Shown: positions 18,360 to 28,396, counted from the first letter of the stretch. The stretch: 64,000 nucleotides of DNA from Sphingobacterium multivorum (GCF_900457465.1 NZ_UAUU01000002.1:186001-250000), one strand, 5' to 3'. Program-made: numbers and translations. The notes: generated by a model from the sequence alone, not told the origin.

Positions 18360-21300
18360 TTAAAAAGTTAGTTCAAATCCTAATGTATATTTTCTTGGAA
18401 TCGGATAACCACCACCGTTATACTCTCCATATGGGTTTACAGCCTCGGCATCCGGCAATTTTTTTGATTTTTGCCAACGGGCAACATTATCCACTATACC
18501 AAAGAATCTCACTTTGGAAATACTCCATTTCTTGCTGATCCGTTCAGGGAGGTTGTAAGAAAAAATCAGGTTCTTAAATCGCATATAGGAACCATTTTCT
18601 AAAAAGAAAGTCTGCGCAGAGGTGTAATAGTAACGATAGGTGCCGATATCATATTTTGCGTATTCGGCCTTGTCGCCGGGCTGTTTCCAGATATTGAGTT
18701 TGTCCAGATCCCGTATCGAATAGTAAGCAAAATTTGAAGTCGCATCGCCCGAAGTGGAGTTACTGAATTGATCTGATTCAAAAAGATTCAGTACATCCCT
18801 CCCAAAACCGTAGGTAAAAAACAAAGTAAGCGAAAAGTCTTTATAACTAAAGACGTTATTCCAGCCTCCGGTCCACTTAAAATTAGGATCTCCAATCGCC
18901 CTTTTATCTGGATTAATACCACTATTAAATACGTCTACAAAATAATCGCCATCTATATCTTCAAAATAAAAATCTCCGGGATTGAATGTTCCATTGGAAT
19001 TTCGATAGCGTTCGCCTGTATATGGATTGACCGGAATATCGTCCAGGGTCGAGAAAACCCCCAGAGTTTTATAGAGATAAAATGCATTGATCGGGCTGCC
19101 CACCGAGAGGATATGAGATTTATCAAATCGATCGCCATCCATGACCATATCGCGGCCGCCATTTGGCAGATTCATGATCCGATTCTTGACATAGGAAATA
19201 TTTAAATTGGACCGCCAGCTCAATGTGGAGCTACGTGGGAACATATCAACAGACAATTGAATATCGACACCTGAATTGCGGATTCCTACCGAATTTGTTT
19301 TGGCGTAATCGTATCCGGACGTGACGGGAAGCATGACGTCAAATAGCCCATCATAGTTTTCCTTATTAAATACATCTACCATAGCTGTAAAACGTCCCTT
19401 GTACAATTCCATATCGACACCTAAATTCCATTGCCTATTGCGCTCCCAGCTGAGATTTTTTTGGGCAACGCCATTATTAAAGTTTGGTGTAATAGCCACT
19501 TGGCCATTATAGGAAGTTGCTCCGGAATTACCCTGATACCCCCCATTATTGACATTATAGAGATTATACTGCAAATAGTTACTTTTAGGGAGAGATCCGG
19601 TCAATCCATAACTTCCTCTAATTTTAAGTAAGGTGAATATAGGATTGTTTTTCAGAAAATCTTCTTCAGTTAAAATCCAGCCGACAGATGCGGACGGAAA
19701 ATATCCCCATTTGTTGTTTTCTCCAAATCGGGACGATCCATCCGCACGGACAGCCCCTGAAAACAGGTATTTACTATCAAAATCATAGGAAAAGCGACCG
19801 AGATAGGACAGCTGTGACCACTTTTGCAAATCGGAGTTGGCACCGATGTTATTTTGCAGAAATCCTGTAACCACTTGGATCTGATCCGATACCCCCTGAC
19901 TACCCCATGCGGATACATTTTGCATTTTATTTTTTTCCGCTTCCTGACCCAGTAGTACATTTAAAGAGTGTTTTCCAAACTGTTTGATATAAGTTAAAAA
20001 GTTCGATATCCTGACTTGGCTATTCTCATAAGAATAAGCTGACGAATAATTACCGGCACCGCTCATCAAAGCTGATGGCCTATTATAAGCCCTATTGGCC
20101 ATATCTTTGATATAGGCGGATTGGGAAGTAAAAGTTAATCCTGGTGCAATATTGAAAATCAGATTTAGATTGGTATTCAGATTAGAAGATTCATTGTTAT
20201 CTAGACTACTATTATAGGTACCCAAAAGGTAAGTTTTTTTTGCATCTGAAAGATTAAAAAGTGATGATGGCATACTACCGGCACTCAAGGCAATTGGGCT
20301 CACGTCACTCCCGCTTCCTCGCGCTCGCTTATTATACGAATAGGCCACAATGGGATTGATCGTTAAACGTTCATTGATTGCCTTACTGGACAAATTGAGC
20401 CTTCCAGTATAGCGTTTAAATCCGGTTGCTTTAATGATTCCCGCCTCATCGTAATAGTTCCCACTAAAACGATATGAACTAATCGCTGACCCGCCGCTAA
20501 CAGAAAGATCTGCACTCTTAATCTTTCCTTTTTGGTAGAATAGATCCTGCCAATCTGTATTCCCATTGAATGCAGGGTTCAACGAATCGGTAAGCATAAA
20601 GGGCAGATTTCTGAAATCGTTGGAAGAAAGCTGATTCTTTAGTATCCTCATCTTCTGCTCACGCTCGGTTCTTCCGAGTGTCACTTCACGGAGTTCGGGC
20701 CGTTGCGTTAGACCACCATATCCGGTTAACATAAAACGCGGATCTCCGTTACGCCCTTTTTTCGTCGTGATCATGATCACCCCATTTGCTGCCCTAGAAC
20801 CATAAATTGCGGCGGCAGAAGCATCTCGGAGCACATCCACAGATTCGATATCATTCGGATTCAGACCTGCTAGATAATTTGTTCCTGTTCCTGTATTCGG
20901 GCCTACAAATTGTTCCGTTGGCTGCGGAACTCCGTCAATAACATAGAGTGGATTACTAATGACATTGTAATAATCGTCATTGGAGTAATTCAGGCTAACG
21001 GCCGATGTACCACGAACAGCCAATGTCGGCGAAGCACCTGGAGCGCCAGAAAAATTCTGAACGTTGACGCCGGCCAATCTTCCCTGAAGCAACATATCAA
21101 AACTGGCTGCCGGAAGATTTTCCAGATCTTTACCCGAAATACTTGAAATCGCAGCGGTCGCTTTTTTGCGGGAGGTACTCTGGTAACCGATCACTACGGC
21201 TTCATCTAGAATACTCAATGTTTCGACCAGGGTAAAGGTCATTTTGCCTGCCTCGGGAATGGGTTGACGAGCCCGCTCGTATCCGATAAAACTTGTCTCT

Positions 21301-21497
21301 AAGATATCTCCGGATTTACCTGAAATCTTAAAATTCCCCTGATCATCGGTCTGTGTACTGTTGGAAGTACTCGTGTTTCTCAAAGTTACTCCGGCCAATT
21401 GTTTACCATTTTTATCACGTACGGTTCCCGTGATCTGCTGGCCCAGTGCAATTAGTGAAGTTAGAAACACAGATAAAAATAAAACTATCTTTTTCAT
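18360..21497 (-). CDS. SusC/RagA-type TonB-dependent transporter
   Basis: 1045 residues, intact. Signal peptide to LIALGQQ, carboxypeptidase-like domain (TGTVRDKNGKQLAGVTLRN), TonB-box region (LDEAVVIGYQSTSRKK), plug (VIDGVPQPTEQF, DIESVDVLRDASAAAIYGSR) and barrel ending YTLGFELTF. It transports a ligand across the outer membrane with the following SusD. A TAnnTTTG-like -7 element (TATATTTG) lies upstream near 21533-21540. No degradative enzyme is present in the operon, so the substrate cannot be inferred. Confidence 0.95.
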   Translation of the reverse strand: MKKIVLFLSVFLTSLIALGQQITGTVRDKNGKQLAGVTLRNTSTSNSTQTDDQGNFKISGKSGDILETSFIGYERARQPIPEAGKMTFTLVETLSILDEAVVIGYQSTSRKKATAAISSISGKDLENLPAASFDMLLQGRLAGVNVQNFSGAPGASPTLAVRGTSAVSLNYSNDDYYNVISNPLYVIDGVPQPTEQFVGPNTGTGTNYLAGLNPNDIESVDVLRDASAAAIYGSRAANGVIMITTKKGRNGDPRFMLTGYGGLTQRPELREVTLGRTEREQKMRILKNQLSSNDFRNLPFMLTDSLNPAFNGNTDWQDLFYQKGKIKSADLSVSGGSAISSYRFSGNYYDEAGIIKATGFKRYTGRLNLSSKAINERLTINPIVAYSYNKRARGSGSDVSPIALSAGSMPSSLFNLSDAKKTYLLGTYNSSLDNNESSNLNTNLNLIFNIAPGLTFTSQSAYIKDMANRAYNRPSALMSGAGNYSSAYSYENSQVRISNFLTYIKQFGKHSLNVLLGQEAEKNKMQNVSAWGSQGVSDQIQVVTGFLQNNIGANSDLQKWSQLSYLGRFSYDFDSKYLFSGAVRADGSSRFGENNKWGYFPSASVGWILTEEDFLKNNPIFTLLKIRGSYGLTGSLPKSNYLQYNLYNVNNGGYQGNSGATSYNGQVAITPNFNNGVAQKNLSWERNRQWNLGVDMELYKGRFTAMVDVFNKENYDGLFDVMLPVTSGYDYAKTNSVGIRNSGVDIQLSVDMFPRSSTLSWRSNLNISYVKNRIMNLPNGGRDMVMDGDRFDKSHILSVGSPINAFYLYKTLGVFSTLDDIPVNPYTGERYRNSNGTFNPGDFYFEDIDGDYFVDVFNSGINPDKRAIGDPNFKWTGGWNNVFSYKDFSLTLFFTYGFGRDVLNLFESDQFSNSTSGDATSNFAYYSIRDLDKLNIWKQPGDKAEYAKYDIGTYRYYYTSAQTFFLENGSYMRFKNLIFSYNLPERISKKWSISKVRFFGIVDNVARWQKSKKLPDAEAVNPYGEYNGGGYPIPRKYTLGFELTF

Positions 21498-21736
21498 TTG
21501 TGTTTGATTAGGTGCTCTTACTTAGGTTATTCCAAATATAAGTGCCAAACACAGGTCACATTTTCTTAATTATTACCTGTTTACAGCACTTTTTTAGCAA
21601 AAAACAAAACGAGACATCTTTTAGTCTAGCAAGACTGTTACATTTCAATCCATAGCTTGTTCACACAATTTTATATCTTTAGCGCAAGAAAAAACCGATT
21701 TAGGTTCCAAAATCAATTATAGACCCAGGTAATACA

Positions 21737-22903
21737 ATGACTAAACTAAAATGCATCATCCTATTGTTGTTCTTCAATTGTTTTATGGCAGTTGGTCAGG
21801 ATGCGATCAGAATAAATCACTTACCTTTCATTCAAGGATTAACAGAGCAATCTGTTTCCATTATTTGGACGACAGACAAGCCTGCTACTGGCTGGGTTGA
21901 GCTGGCCCCAGATGACTCCAGTCACTTTTACTTTAAGGAAAGACCAAAATATTATGCGGCTGCCTATGGCTTCAAAAAAGTAGGTACGTTGCATCAAGTT
22001 ACATTGAACAACCTAAAACCTGGAACACGCTATAGATATCGTGTGTATAGTCAAGAAGTCCTCAAACATGTTGGCGTCAATGTACAATATGGAAAAGTAG
22101 TAGCCAGTGATGTTTATCAAAAGGCTCCCTTATTTTTCCAAACCTTTGGCCATGCCAGCTCCACCCATTTTACAGTTGTCAATGATATTCATGAGCGCAA
22201 TGAGGTACTCGATAAGCTACTGGATATCGGCAATCTAAAGACAAGTGACTTTGTGGTATTCAACGGTGATATGGTTAGTAATCTACTCAGTGAAACACAA
22301 CTGTATGAGGGGTTCATGGATACCGCCATTAAAAAGTTCGCCAGTGAAAAACCAATGTTTTATGCAAGAGGCAATCATGAAACACGTGGACCTTTTGCCA
22401 TTGAATATCCCAAATATTTCCCAACACCAACAGGTAAACTATATTACCAATTTAAGCATGGGAATACCGGTTTTATCGTCTTAGATTGCGGTGAAGACAA
22501 GCCCGATACCGACATTGAATATAGCGGTATTGTAGACATGGATAACTATAGAAGCGAACAAGCGGCCTGGTTAGCTCAAGCAGTTGAAAACCAGTCATTT
22601 AAAGATGCTAAATATAAGATCGTAATCTGCCATATGCCCCCTTTTGGTGGCTGGCACGGGGAACAGGAGATTTTGGAGAAATTTGTTCCTATCCTCAACA
22701 AAGCAGGGGCACAGATCATGCTCTCGGGTCATTTACACAAACACATTATCAAGGAAGCAACAAATAGCGTACAATTTCCAATTATTGTGAACTCCAACAA
22801 TAATGTGCTACGCGTGGATTTAAATGATGAAAAAGGAATTTTTAGAATTCTCGACCAGCAAGGAAAAATGGTCGATCAGGTGGTCATCAAACCGTTAAAA
22901 TAA
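21737..22903 (+). CDS. Secreted metallophosphoesterase with N-terminal Fn3-like domain
   Basis: 388 residues with signal peptide (ending VGQDA). The N-terminal domain (SVSIIWTTDKPATGWVEL, RYRYRVYS) resembles the purple-acid-phosphatase N-domain. The calcineurin-type metal motifs follow: NDIHER (about residue 151), NGDMVS, GNHETRG, CHMPPFGGWH and GHLHKH. It should hydrolyse phosphate esters in the periplasm or outside. It is divergent from the SusCD operon with about 240 bases between them, which probably holds both promoters. Confidence 0.88.
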   Translation: MTKLKCIILLLFFNCFMAVGQDAIRINHLPFIQGLTEQSVSIIWTTDKPATGWVELAPDDSSHFYFKERPKYYAAAYGFKKVGTLHQVTLNNLKPGTRYRYRVYSQEVLKHVGVNVQYGKVVASDVYQKAPLFFQTFGHASSTHFTVVNDIHERNEVLDKLLDIGNLKTSDFVVFNGDMVSNLLSETQLYEGFMDTAIKKFASEKPMFYARGNHETRGPFAIEYPKYFPTPTGKLYYQFKHGNTGFIVLDCGEDKPDTDIEYSGIVDMDNYRSEQAAWLAQAVENQSFKDAKYKIVICHMPPFGGWHGEQEILEKFVPILNKAGAQIMLSGHLHKHIIKEATNSVQFPIIVNSNNNVLRVDLNDEKGIFRILDQQGKMVDQVVIKPLK

Positions 22904-23082
22904 GCGATATTGCTTATCGCTAATGAGAACAGCAGACAAATTCATAGCTGGTGAAACGAAATTAGGGCACTATATCCTTTATTTATTTTATTAAAATTCT
23001 ATTAATTGTGGTATAATGCAGGAAACCTAATCATTAATTAGAGGATTGATATAACAATTTCAGATACACAAAGTATTAAATA

Positions 23083-23498
23083 ATGATCAACTTAAAACCA
23101 CTTTCTCTTAACGATATCTCACCATTTTATGAATGGATCAATGATGATATGTCTATTAAATATTCGCTTTCACTTTTTCAGTCATTGCACACAAAGGATC
23201 AAATCGACCATTGGTTTCATTCGGTTATCAATGACTTAACTAATTTTAACCGGGGAATTTTCCTCAACGACTCAAATAGATTGATAGGCTATGCCGGCAT
23301 TTGCAATATTTCCAAAGCAAATAGATCGGGCGAGTATTTTATCTTTATAGGAGATCGTCAAGAGTGGGGAAAAGGGATAGGTTCAGAAGTCACTAGATTA
23401 ATCCTCGGTATGGGATTTGAGGAACTAGGGCTCCACAGGATTATGCTCACTGTATCGGAACCAAATTATGCTGCAATAAAAGCCTATCAAAATGCAGG
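23083..23498 (+). pseudogene. GNAT acetyltransferase, 5' part (split by IS21 element)
   Basis: Begins MINLKPLSLNDISPFYEWIN and shows the RimJ/RimL-like acetyl-CoA site (RQEWGKGIGSEVTRLILGMG) and SEPNYAAIKAYQNAG. The frame then runs into the IS. The remainder lies at 28405-28525: joining through one copy of GCAGG gives AYQNAGFKLEGRMREACF and a complete 178-residue enzyme. It would acetylate an amine or protein N-terminus; the substrate is unknown. The gene is inactivated by the insertion. Confidence 0.92.
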
Positions 23499-23501
23499 TG
23501 C

Positions 23502-23556
23502 ATATTCCGCACCATACTACACCACCATTCCGCTCCAAAGTGGTTCTTCGTCAATT
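23502..23556. repeat. IS21 outer left terminal repeats (L1 and part of L2)
   Basis: L1 (from 23502) and L2 (from about 23527) share ATTCCG, a short spacer and TACACCA. L2 is cut by the ISL3 insertion after CCAAAGT at 23541 and resumes at 25762. They belong to a set of five similar units at the left end and two at the right end, as expected for IS21 transposase binding sites. Confidence 0.7.
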
Positions 23557-23564
23557 TTGGTGAA

Positions 23565-25187
23565 TTATGCTGATTTTGCAAGTATCATTTTCCTCAATAG
23601 CTGAAATCCTGCCCTTCCGTACATTTTTCTTTTTATATTTTTTATTCGATTCACTTGTCCCTCAACCTGGCCGTTACTTACTGTTCTTACTACTGCATTA
23701 TTCACTGCTTCATAGTCCCTTAAAAGGTTTTTAGCGAAATTTTTAAGCCCGCACTCTGATGTTGATGCCTCCTGAATCCATTTTTGTAACATTCCTTCTT
23801 TCTTGATAAGAAACAATTGTTTAAAGTCCTTTATCAACTGCTCCAGTTGTTTTATTTGAGGAAGCTTTTCAAATAATAATTCTAAAAATTCTTTATCATC
23901 TTCCTTAAGGTGTTTTGACTCCCTATAGAGCATTAAGGATAATTTGGTTGGCGACCAAGTTTTTGCTACCACCACCTGCGCCTTATATTTCATTCTACTA
24001 AGCCCCGGCATATTATAAACTTCATTCATCTTGTGGCAAAACTGGGTATACTTACCATTGAATCCCATCTGAACAATAGTGTTATGTAGTTCTCTATATG
24101 TTTTTCCGTGGTTCTCTTCGCTCAAAAGATAATTAATGAAGGATTCCAGGTTGGTGGAGTTTCTGGACTGTCTTTTCTCAAGTTTTTCCACGGATACATA
24201 CCTTGCGACTGTTTTTCGATCCAGGTTTGTAATTCTGGCAATTTGTCTCAGCGTAATACCATTGGCATATAGCTCTTTAACCTTGTCGAATAGATATTGT
24301 TTATGTGCACCAATGTTTGCTGTAGAAATCGTTGCTAGAACTTCTAAATTTGCTTCAACAGGCCCGGTAACTTCCGTTAATGTAGGTTCTTTTCTTTTGG
24401 GATCATTATAAAGCTTAAATATTTCCTTCAATTCTTTTGCTTTTGATTGTAAGACTTTTTTAGCTGCTTCCCCTAAGTTCATAATTAGGTGAAAGCGGTC
24501 GGCTACCTGAATGGCATCAGGGGCCCCTGTTTTTATACCCAAAGCATATGGGCCATAGCGATCTCTGGATACTACTTTTATTTCTGGATGATTCTTCAGC
24601 CACTCTGCCAGCGTATCCGATTCACGATCCGGAAGTAAATCTATCACTTCTTTCCGTTCTAAATCCACAATAACGGTTCCGTAGGTACTTCCTTTTTTGA
24701 ATGCCCAATCATCTACGCCAATTACCCCAGATGTCAAAGCCTTAGGTTGTATATCTACTCCCTGAATCACTCTTAACATAGTGGAGGAGCTAACCGGCAG
24801 TCCAACATAGCGACTAATTGCTGAACCTCTATTTCCTCCCAATTCAAGCCCCATTTTAAAAAGAAGTTCATTTGAACGAATCATTCTTCTATAATATGGC
24901 CTGATTTCACAATCGAAGCGTTCAGTAAAAACCTTTCGATGACAGACTGAATTATCACAAAAATACTTCCTAGCCCTGAGCTTGATTTTTACTAAATATC
25001 CGGAAACAGGAAGGTCTAAAAGAGTTCGGAAATATCTACTATGAACCCTATCACTCGTAATGCCACAAATAGGGCATGTTGAGTGTTTTTGATAAGCGTA
25101 CGTACTAATATAAAGCTCTCCTAGAGAGGTGTACGTTGTTTCAGCTTTTAACTGTAAATTGGGAGGAAGTACAAATTCTGGAATCAT
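23565..25187 (-). CDS. ISL3-family transposase
   Basis: 540 residues, intact. The N-terminal zinc-finger-like region has CPICGITSDRVHSRYFRTL, a helix-turn-helix, then the DDE_Tnp_ISL3 domain (SGVIGVDDWAFKKGSTYGTV, VVSRDRYGPYALGIKTGAPD, QVADRFHLIMNLGEA) and the C-terminal SNGQVEGQVNRIKNIKRKMY with the catalytic Glu. It moves the element by cut-and-paste. The stop codon lies directly inside the left inverted repeat. Confidence 0.95.
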   Translation of the reverse strand: MIPEFVLPPNLQLKAETTYTSLGELYISTYAYQKHSTCPICGITSDRVHSRYFRTLLDLPVSGYLVKIKLRARKYFCDNSVCHRKVFTERFDCEIRPYYRRMIRSNELLFKMGLELGGNRGSAISRYVGLPVSSSTMLRVIQGVDIQPKALTSGVIGVDDWAFKKGSTYGTVIVDLERKEVIDLLPDRESDTLAEWLKNHPEIKVVSRDRYGPYALGIKTGAPDAIQVADRFHLIMNLGEAAKKVLQSKAKELKEIFKLYNDPKRKEPTLTEVTGPVEANLEVLATISTANIGAHKQYLFDKVKELYANGITLRQIARITNLDRKTVARYVSVEKLEKRQSRNSTNLESFINYLLSEENHGKTYRELHNTIVQMGFNGKYTQFCHKMNEVYNMPGLSRMKYKAQVVVAKTWSPTKLSLMLYRESKHLKEDDKEFLELLFEKLPQIKQLEQLIKDFKQLFLIKKEGMLQKWIQEASTSECGLKNFAKNLLRDYEAVNNAVVRTVSNGQVEGQVNRIKNIKRKMYGRAGFQLLRKMILAKSA

Positions 25188-25256
25188 AACTAAAAGTATA
25201 ATATTAAATTACACATAATAATTTATATATTTGTTGTTTAGAAAAAATAAATTACA

Positions 25257-25724
25257 GTGGGAAAATCAGTCTTACAAATTCAGCGATCAGACGCAACAGA
25301 GATAAAGAAATTATTAAATACAAATGATGCTTATACCGTTGGTATAAGGCTATACATGGTATATCTTGTTGCATTAGGCTATTCGAGCAGACGGTTGTCT
25401 GAACTACATAATATCAGCTTCAAGCAGATAACAAATTGGGTTCATAGATTTGAAAAAGAAGGTATTGAAGGATTAAAAGATAAGAAAGGGCGCGGTAGAC
25501 GGAGCAATTTATCAAACGAACAACTCGAAAGAATCAAAAACTTGGTCATAAACGAAAAACCCTCGGATCATGGATATCAATCAGTAAAGTGGACAGGCCC
25601 TCTTTTGGCTCAATGGATTGATAAAGAATATGGCTTAGCATATCAAAAGGCACAAGTCTATAACTTGCTCGAAAAGGTTGGAATTGTGTTTGAAAAGAAA
25701 AAAGGTTTAGTTTATAAAGTGTAA
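25257..25724 (+). CDS. Winged-helix protein carried by the ISL3 element
   Basis: 155 residues from a GTG start, 69 bases from the divergent transposase gene and 14 bases before the right inverted repeat. It matches the DNA-binding half of IS630-type transposases: a first helix-turn-helix (YSSRRLSELHNISFKQITNW, then EGLKDKKGRGRRSNLS) and a winged second domain (TGPLLAQWIDKEYGLAYQ, VYNLLEKVGIVFEKKK). The DDE catalytic half is absent. It may be an accessory regulator of transposition or a captured fragment; the role is unknown. Confidence 0.8.
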   Translation: MGKSVLQIQRSDATEIKKLLNTNDAYTVGIRLYMVYLVALGYSSRRLSELHNISFKQITNWVHRFEKEGIEGLKDKKGRGRRSNLSNEQLERIKNLVINEKPSDHGYQSVKWTGPLLAQWIDKEYGLAYQKAQVYNLLEKVGIVFEKKKGLVYKV

Positions 25725-25778
25725 TTATTTAACGTACTTTCACCAAAATTGACGAAGAACCTCCAAAGTACACCAGTG

Positions 25779-25913
25779 ATTCCGCTGCAAAATACACCAC
25801 TTTGGTGTAAATTTTTAGCAGTCTAATTATAGGTTGACGGTCTTTTACACTGTTCTAGAAAGACTGCCATTCCGACACAAAGTGCACCAATAATTCCGCG
25901 GCAAACTACACCA
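25779..25913. repeat. IS21 inner left terminal repeats (L3-L5)
   Basis: Three further copies of the ATTCCG-spacer-ACACCA unit: L3 from 25779, L4 25869-25889, L5 25893-25913. L3 also contains ACACCA-CTT-TGGTGT, a small hairpin. L4 and L5 sit about 60 bases from the others. Confidence 0.7.
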
Positions 25914-25968
25914 CTGGATATTTAAGAAAAAAAGATTGCTAAGTTGGGCCTGTATTAGACCTAACGAC

Positions 25969-27534
25969 ATGGCAAACAGACCTCTAAATATGCAGAAGAT
26001 AAGACAGATATTGCTGTTTTTGGAACGTGGCTTTTCCCAGCGTTCCATCGAAAGGGAGACCGGTATCAATAGACGTACCATCGCAGGTTATTTGCAGCGG
26101 TTTGCCGACAGCGGATTCAGTATTGCGGAACTGCTCCTTTTTTCCGATGCCGAGCTGGAGGCTTATCTTAATGCGGGCAAAGCGGAACAGATAGAAAAAG
26201 ATCCCCGCCGGATACATCTTGAATCGCAGTTTTCCTATCTATTTTCCGAACTCCGTCGTGTAGGTGTTACGCGTCAGCTGTTATGGCAGGAATATATCAT
26301 TGAATATCCCGATGGCTTTGGCTATTCCAGATTCTGTGAGCTTCTTCAGGAACATATCCGCAAACAGGGAGCTACCATGCGTTTTGAACATGAGCCCGGG
26401 AAGCTGCTGCAGGTAGACTTTGCTGGTGATATGCTGCATTATGTGGATACCGACAGTGGTGAACTGATAGCCTGTCCTGTTCTGGTGGCCGTATTGCCTT
26501 TTAGCGGCTATAGTTATGTGGAAGCGCTCATTAATGCATCCCTGCCGCAGGTATTGCGGGCGCTTAACAATGCCCTTGGCTATTTTGGGGGCGTACCCTT
26601 ATCGGTAAAGTCGGACAATATGAAACAATGGGTCGTGCGCAGTAACCGTTACGAACCAAAGTTCGCCGATATGCTGGAGCAATGGGCCAATCATAATAAC
26701 ATAGCGCTTCTTGCCACACGTCCTGCAAAACCCAGGGATAAGGCATCAGTGGAAGGTGCTGTTAAAATAACCTATCAACGGATATACGCTCCACTCCGAA
26801 ATGAGACCTTTAAAAGTATCAGCGAACTGAATCTGGCGATAGGTCTACAGCTTAAAGAGCACCATCAGAAAAACTTCCAGCGCAAGACTTTCAGCAGAAC
26901 AGAGCTTTTTGAAAGTAGTGAGAAACCGATCTTAAATCCGTTGCCGGAAAGTTCTTTCATAATGAAACACTATACACGTGCAAAGGTGCAACGTGATTAT
27001 CATGTGGTACTGGGTGAGGACTGGCACTTCTACAGCGTACCTTCCAAACATATCGGGAGCACGGTAAATATTATTTATTGTACCGATACCGTTGAAATAT
27101 ACATCGGAAACGTCCGTGTAGCCCTTCACAGGCGCAGCTATAAAAAACACGGTTATACGACCGACAGAAATCATGAACCACCACATCACCGCCAATTTCG
27201 CGAGCGCCTGGCCTGGAATCCCGATGACTATCTTTCAAGGGCAGAAAAATACGGTGTTGCCACCCGCGAATACTTTCAAAAGGTAATGGATAGCAAACTG
27301 ATCATAGACCAATCTTATCAAGCCTGTCAGGGACTCCTCAGGCTGGCATCGCTTTATCCAGACCGCATAGAAGCCGCCTGCCAAAGAGGGCTAAAAGGCC
27401 ACCGCTTTAATTATATGGCCATAAAAAATATCCTTGACAACAAGATGGACATGCTGGAAAAAGATGATCGGCACACTGCCGGTTATAGCATTCCACTACA
27501 CCGGAACATCCGGGGGGCTGATGAATACAAATAA
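25969..27534 (+). CDS. istA: IS21-family transposase IstA
   Basis: About 521 residues from ATG 25969. Begins MANRPLNMQKIRQILLFL and has a helix-turn-helix (FSQRSIERETGINRRTIAGY), then the integrase-type DDE domain (LLQVDFAGDMLHYVD, KSDNMKQWV, KPRDKASVEGAVKI with the catalytic Glu) and a basic C-terminus. IstA and the IstB helper ATPase catalyse transposition together. The frame is open throughout, so the protein is probably functional, although the left end of its element is damaged. Confidence 0.93.
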   Translation: MANRPLNMQKIRQILLFLERGFSQRSIERETGINRRTIAGYLQRFADSGFSIAELLLFSDAELEAYLNAGKAEQIEKDPRRIHLESQFSYLFSELRRVGVTRQLLWQEYIIEYPDGFGYSRFCELLQEHIRKQGATMRFEHEPGKLLQVDFAGDMLHYVDTDSGELIACPVLVAVLPFSGYSYVEALINASLPQVLRALNNALGYFGGVPLSVKSDNMKQWVVRSNRYEPKFADMLEQWANHNNIALLATRPAKPRDKASVEGAVKITYQRIYAPLRNETFKSISELNLAIGLQLKEHHQKNFQRKTFSRTELFESSEKPILNPLPESSFIMKHYTRAKVQRDYHVVLGEDWHFYSVPSKHIGSTVNIIYCTDTVEIYIGNVRVALHRRSYKKHGYTTDRNHEPPHHRQFRERLAWNPDDYLSRAEKYGVATREYFQKVMDSKLIIDQSYQACQGLLRLASLYPDRIEAACQRGLKGHRFNYMAIKNILDNKMDMLEKDDRHTAGYSIPLHRNIRGADEYK

Positions 27535-27560
27535 AACAGACACATAAATCAACAACAGAA

Positions 27561-28292
27561 ATGAACACAGATCAAACTATCGAACAGCTCAGATCAATGC
27601 GCCTGACTGGCATGGCCCGCCGCTATGAAGCAGTCGCCTCCTTACCAGTACACGAAATCCAGGATGTCCATGAACTATTGGGATCCATGGTACAGGCCGA
27701 ACTGGAATACCGTGACCATACCAGAACCCAGAAATATCTCAAAGCCAGCCGGCTCAGGTACAACGCTCTTCCTGAAGAGATCATCTGCAATGCAGAAAGG
27801 GGCATCACACGTGAACAGGTACTTCGACTTTCAGACGGCTCTTTTATACATCGTGGAGAAAATGTTCTTATCACAGGAGCTACAGGTTCAGGTAAAAGCT
27901 TTTTGGCCTGTGCGCTGGGAAGGTCGGCTTGTCTGCTGGGCTTTAAAACGCTATACTTCAGTATGAACCGCTTTATGGATACCGTTGTACAGACCAGGCT
28001 TGATGGTACTTATCTGAAATGGATAAAGGGAATTGCAAACCAAAAGTTACTCATATTGGATGACTTCGGGTTAAAATCAATAGACGCTGACACTCGGCTT
28101 GCACTGCTAGATATATTGGAAGACCGATATGGAAATAGCTCTGTTGTCATAACTTCTCAGCTACCGATTGAAGCATGGTACAACTTTATTGATGAGCCAA
28201 CACTTGCGGATGCGATAATGGACAGATTGACAGCTTCCGCACACAGACTCTCGCTACAGGGCAAGTCGTTAAGAAAGAAAAAAAATCATTAA
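27561..28292 (+). CDS. istB: IS21-family helper ATPase IstB
   Basis: 243 residues. AAA+ features: Walker A GATGSGKS at about residues 105-112 and Walker B LLILDDFG at about 161-168; the DnaC-like region follows (VVITSQLPIEAWYNFIDEPT, AIMDRLTASAHRLSLQGKSL). It regulates target choice with IstA. It lies 26 bases after istA. Confidence 0.94.
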   Translation: MNTDQTIEQLRSMRLTGMARRYEAVASLPVHEIQDVHELLGSMVQAELEYRDHTRTQKYLKASRLRYNALPEEIICNAERGITREQVLRLSDGSFIHRGENVLITGATGSGKSFLACALGRSACLLGFKTLYFSMNRFMDTVVQTRLDGTYLKWIKGIANQKLLILDDFGLKSIDADTRLALLDILEDRYGNSSVVITSQLPIEAWYNFIDEPTLADAIMDRLTASAHRLSLQGKSLRKKKNH

Positions 28293-28350
28293 GTTTGAAA
28301 AGTTAATACAATCCAGTTGTAAAATAGCTCGGGTTATTGGTCACTAAATC

Positions 28351-28396
28351 TGGTGTACTTTCGTCCGGAACCCGTGGTGTACTTTTGTCGGAATAT
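28351..28396. repeat. IS21 right terminal repeats (R1, R2)
   Basis: Two copies in inverted orientation relative to the left set: R2 at 28351-28370 and R1 at 28375-28396. Both read TGGTGTACTTT followed by a CGGAA block. R1 ends in CGGAATAT next to the element terminus. Confidence 0.75.

Larger units (their letters stand above)
23542..25761 (-). mobile_element. ISL3-family element nested in the IS21 left end
   Basis: 2220 bp with perfect 23-bp inverted repeats (23542-23564 and 25739-25761) and an 8-bp target duplication TCCAAAGT (23534-23541 and 25762-25769), the duplication length expected for ISL3. It carries the transposase gene (minus) and a divergent helix-turn-helix gene (plus). Being nested, it arrived after the IS21 element. 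Confidence 0.95.
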
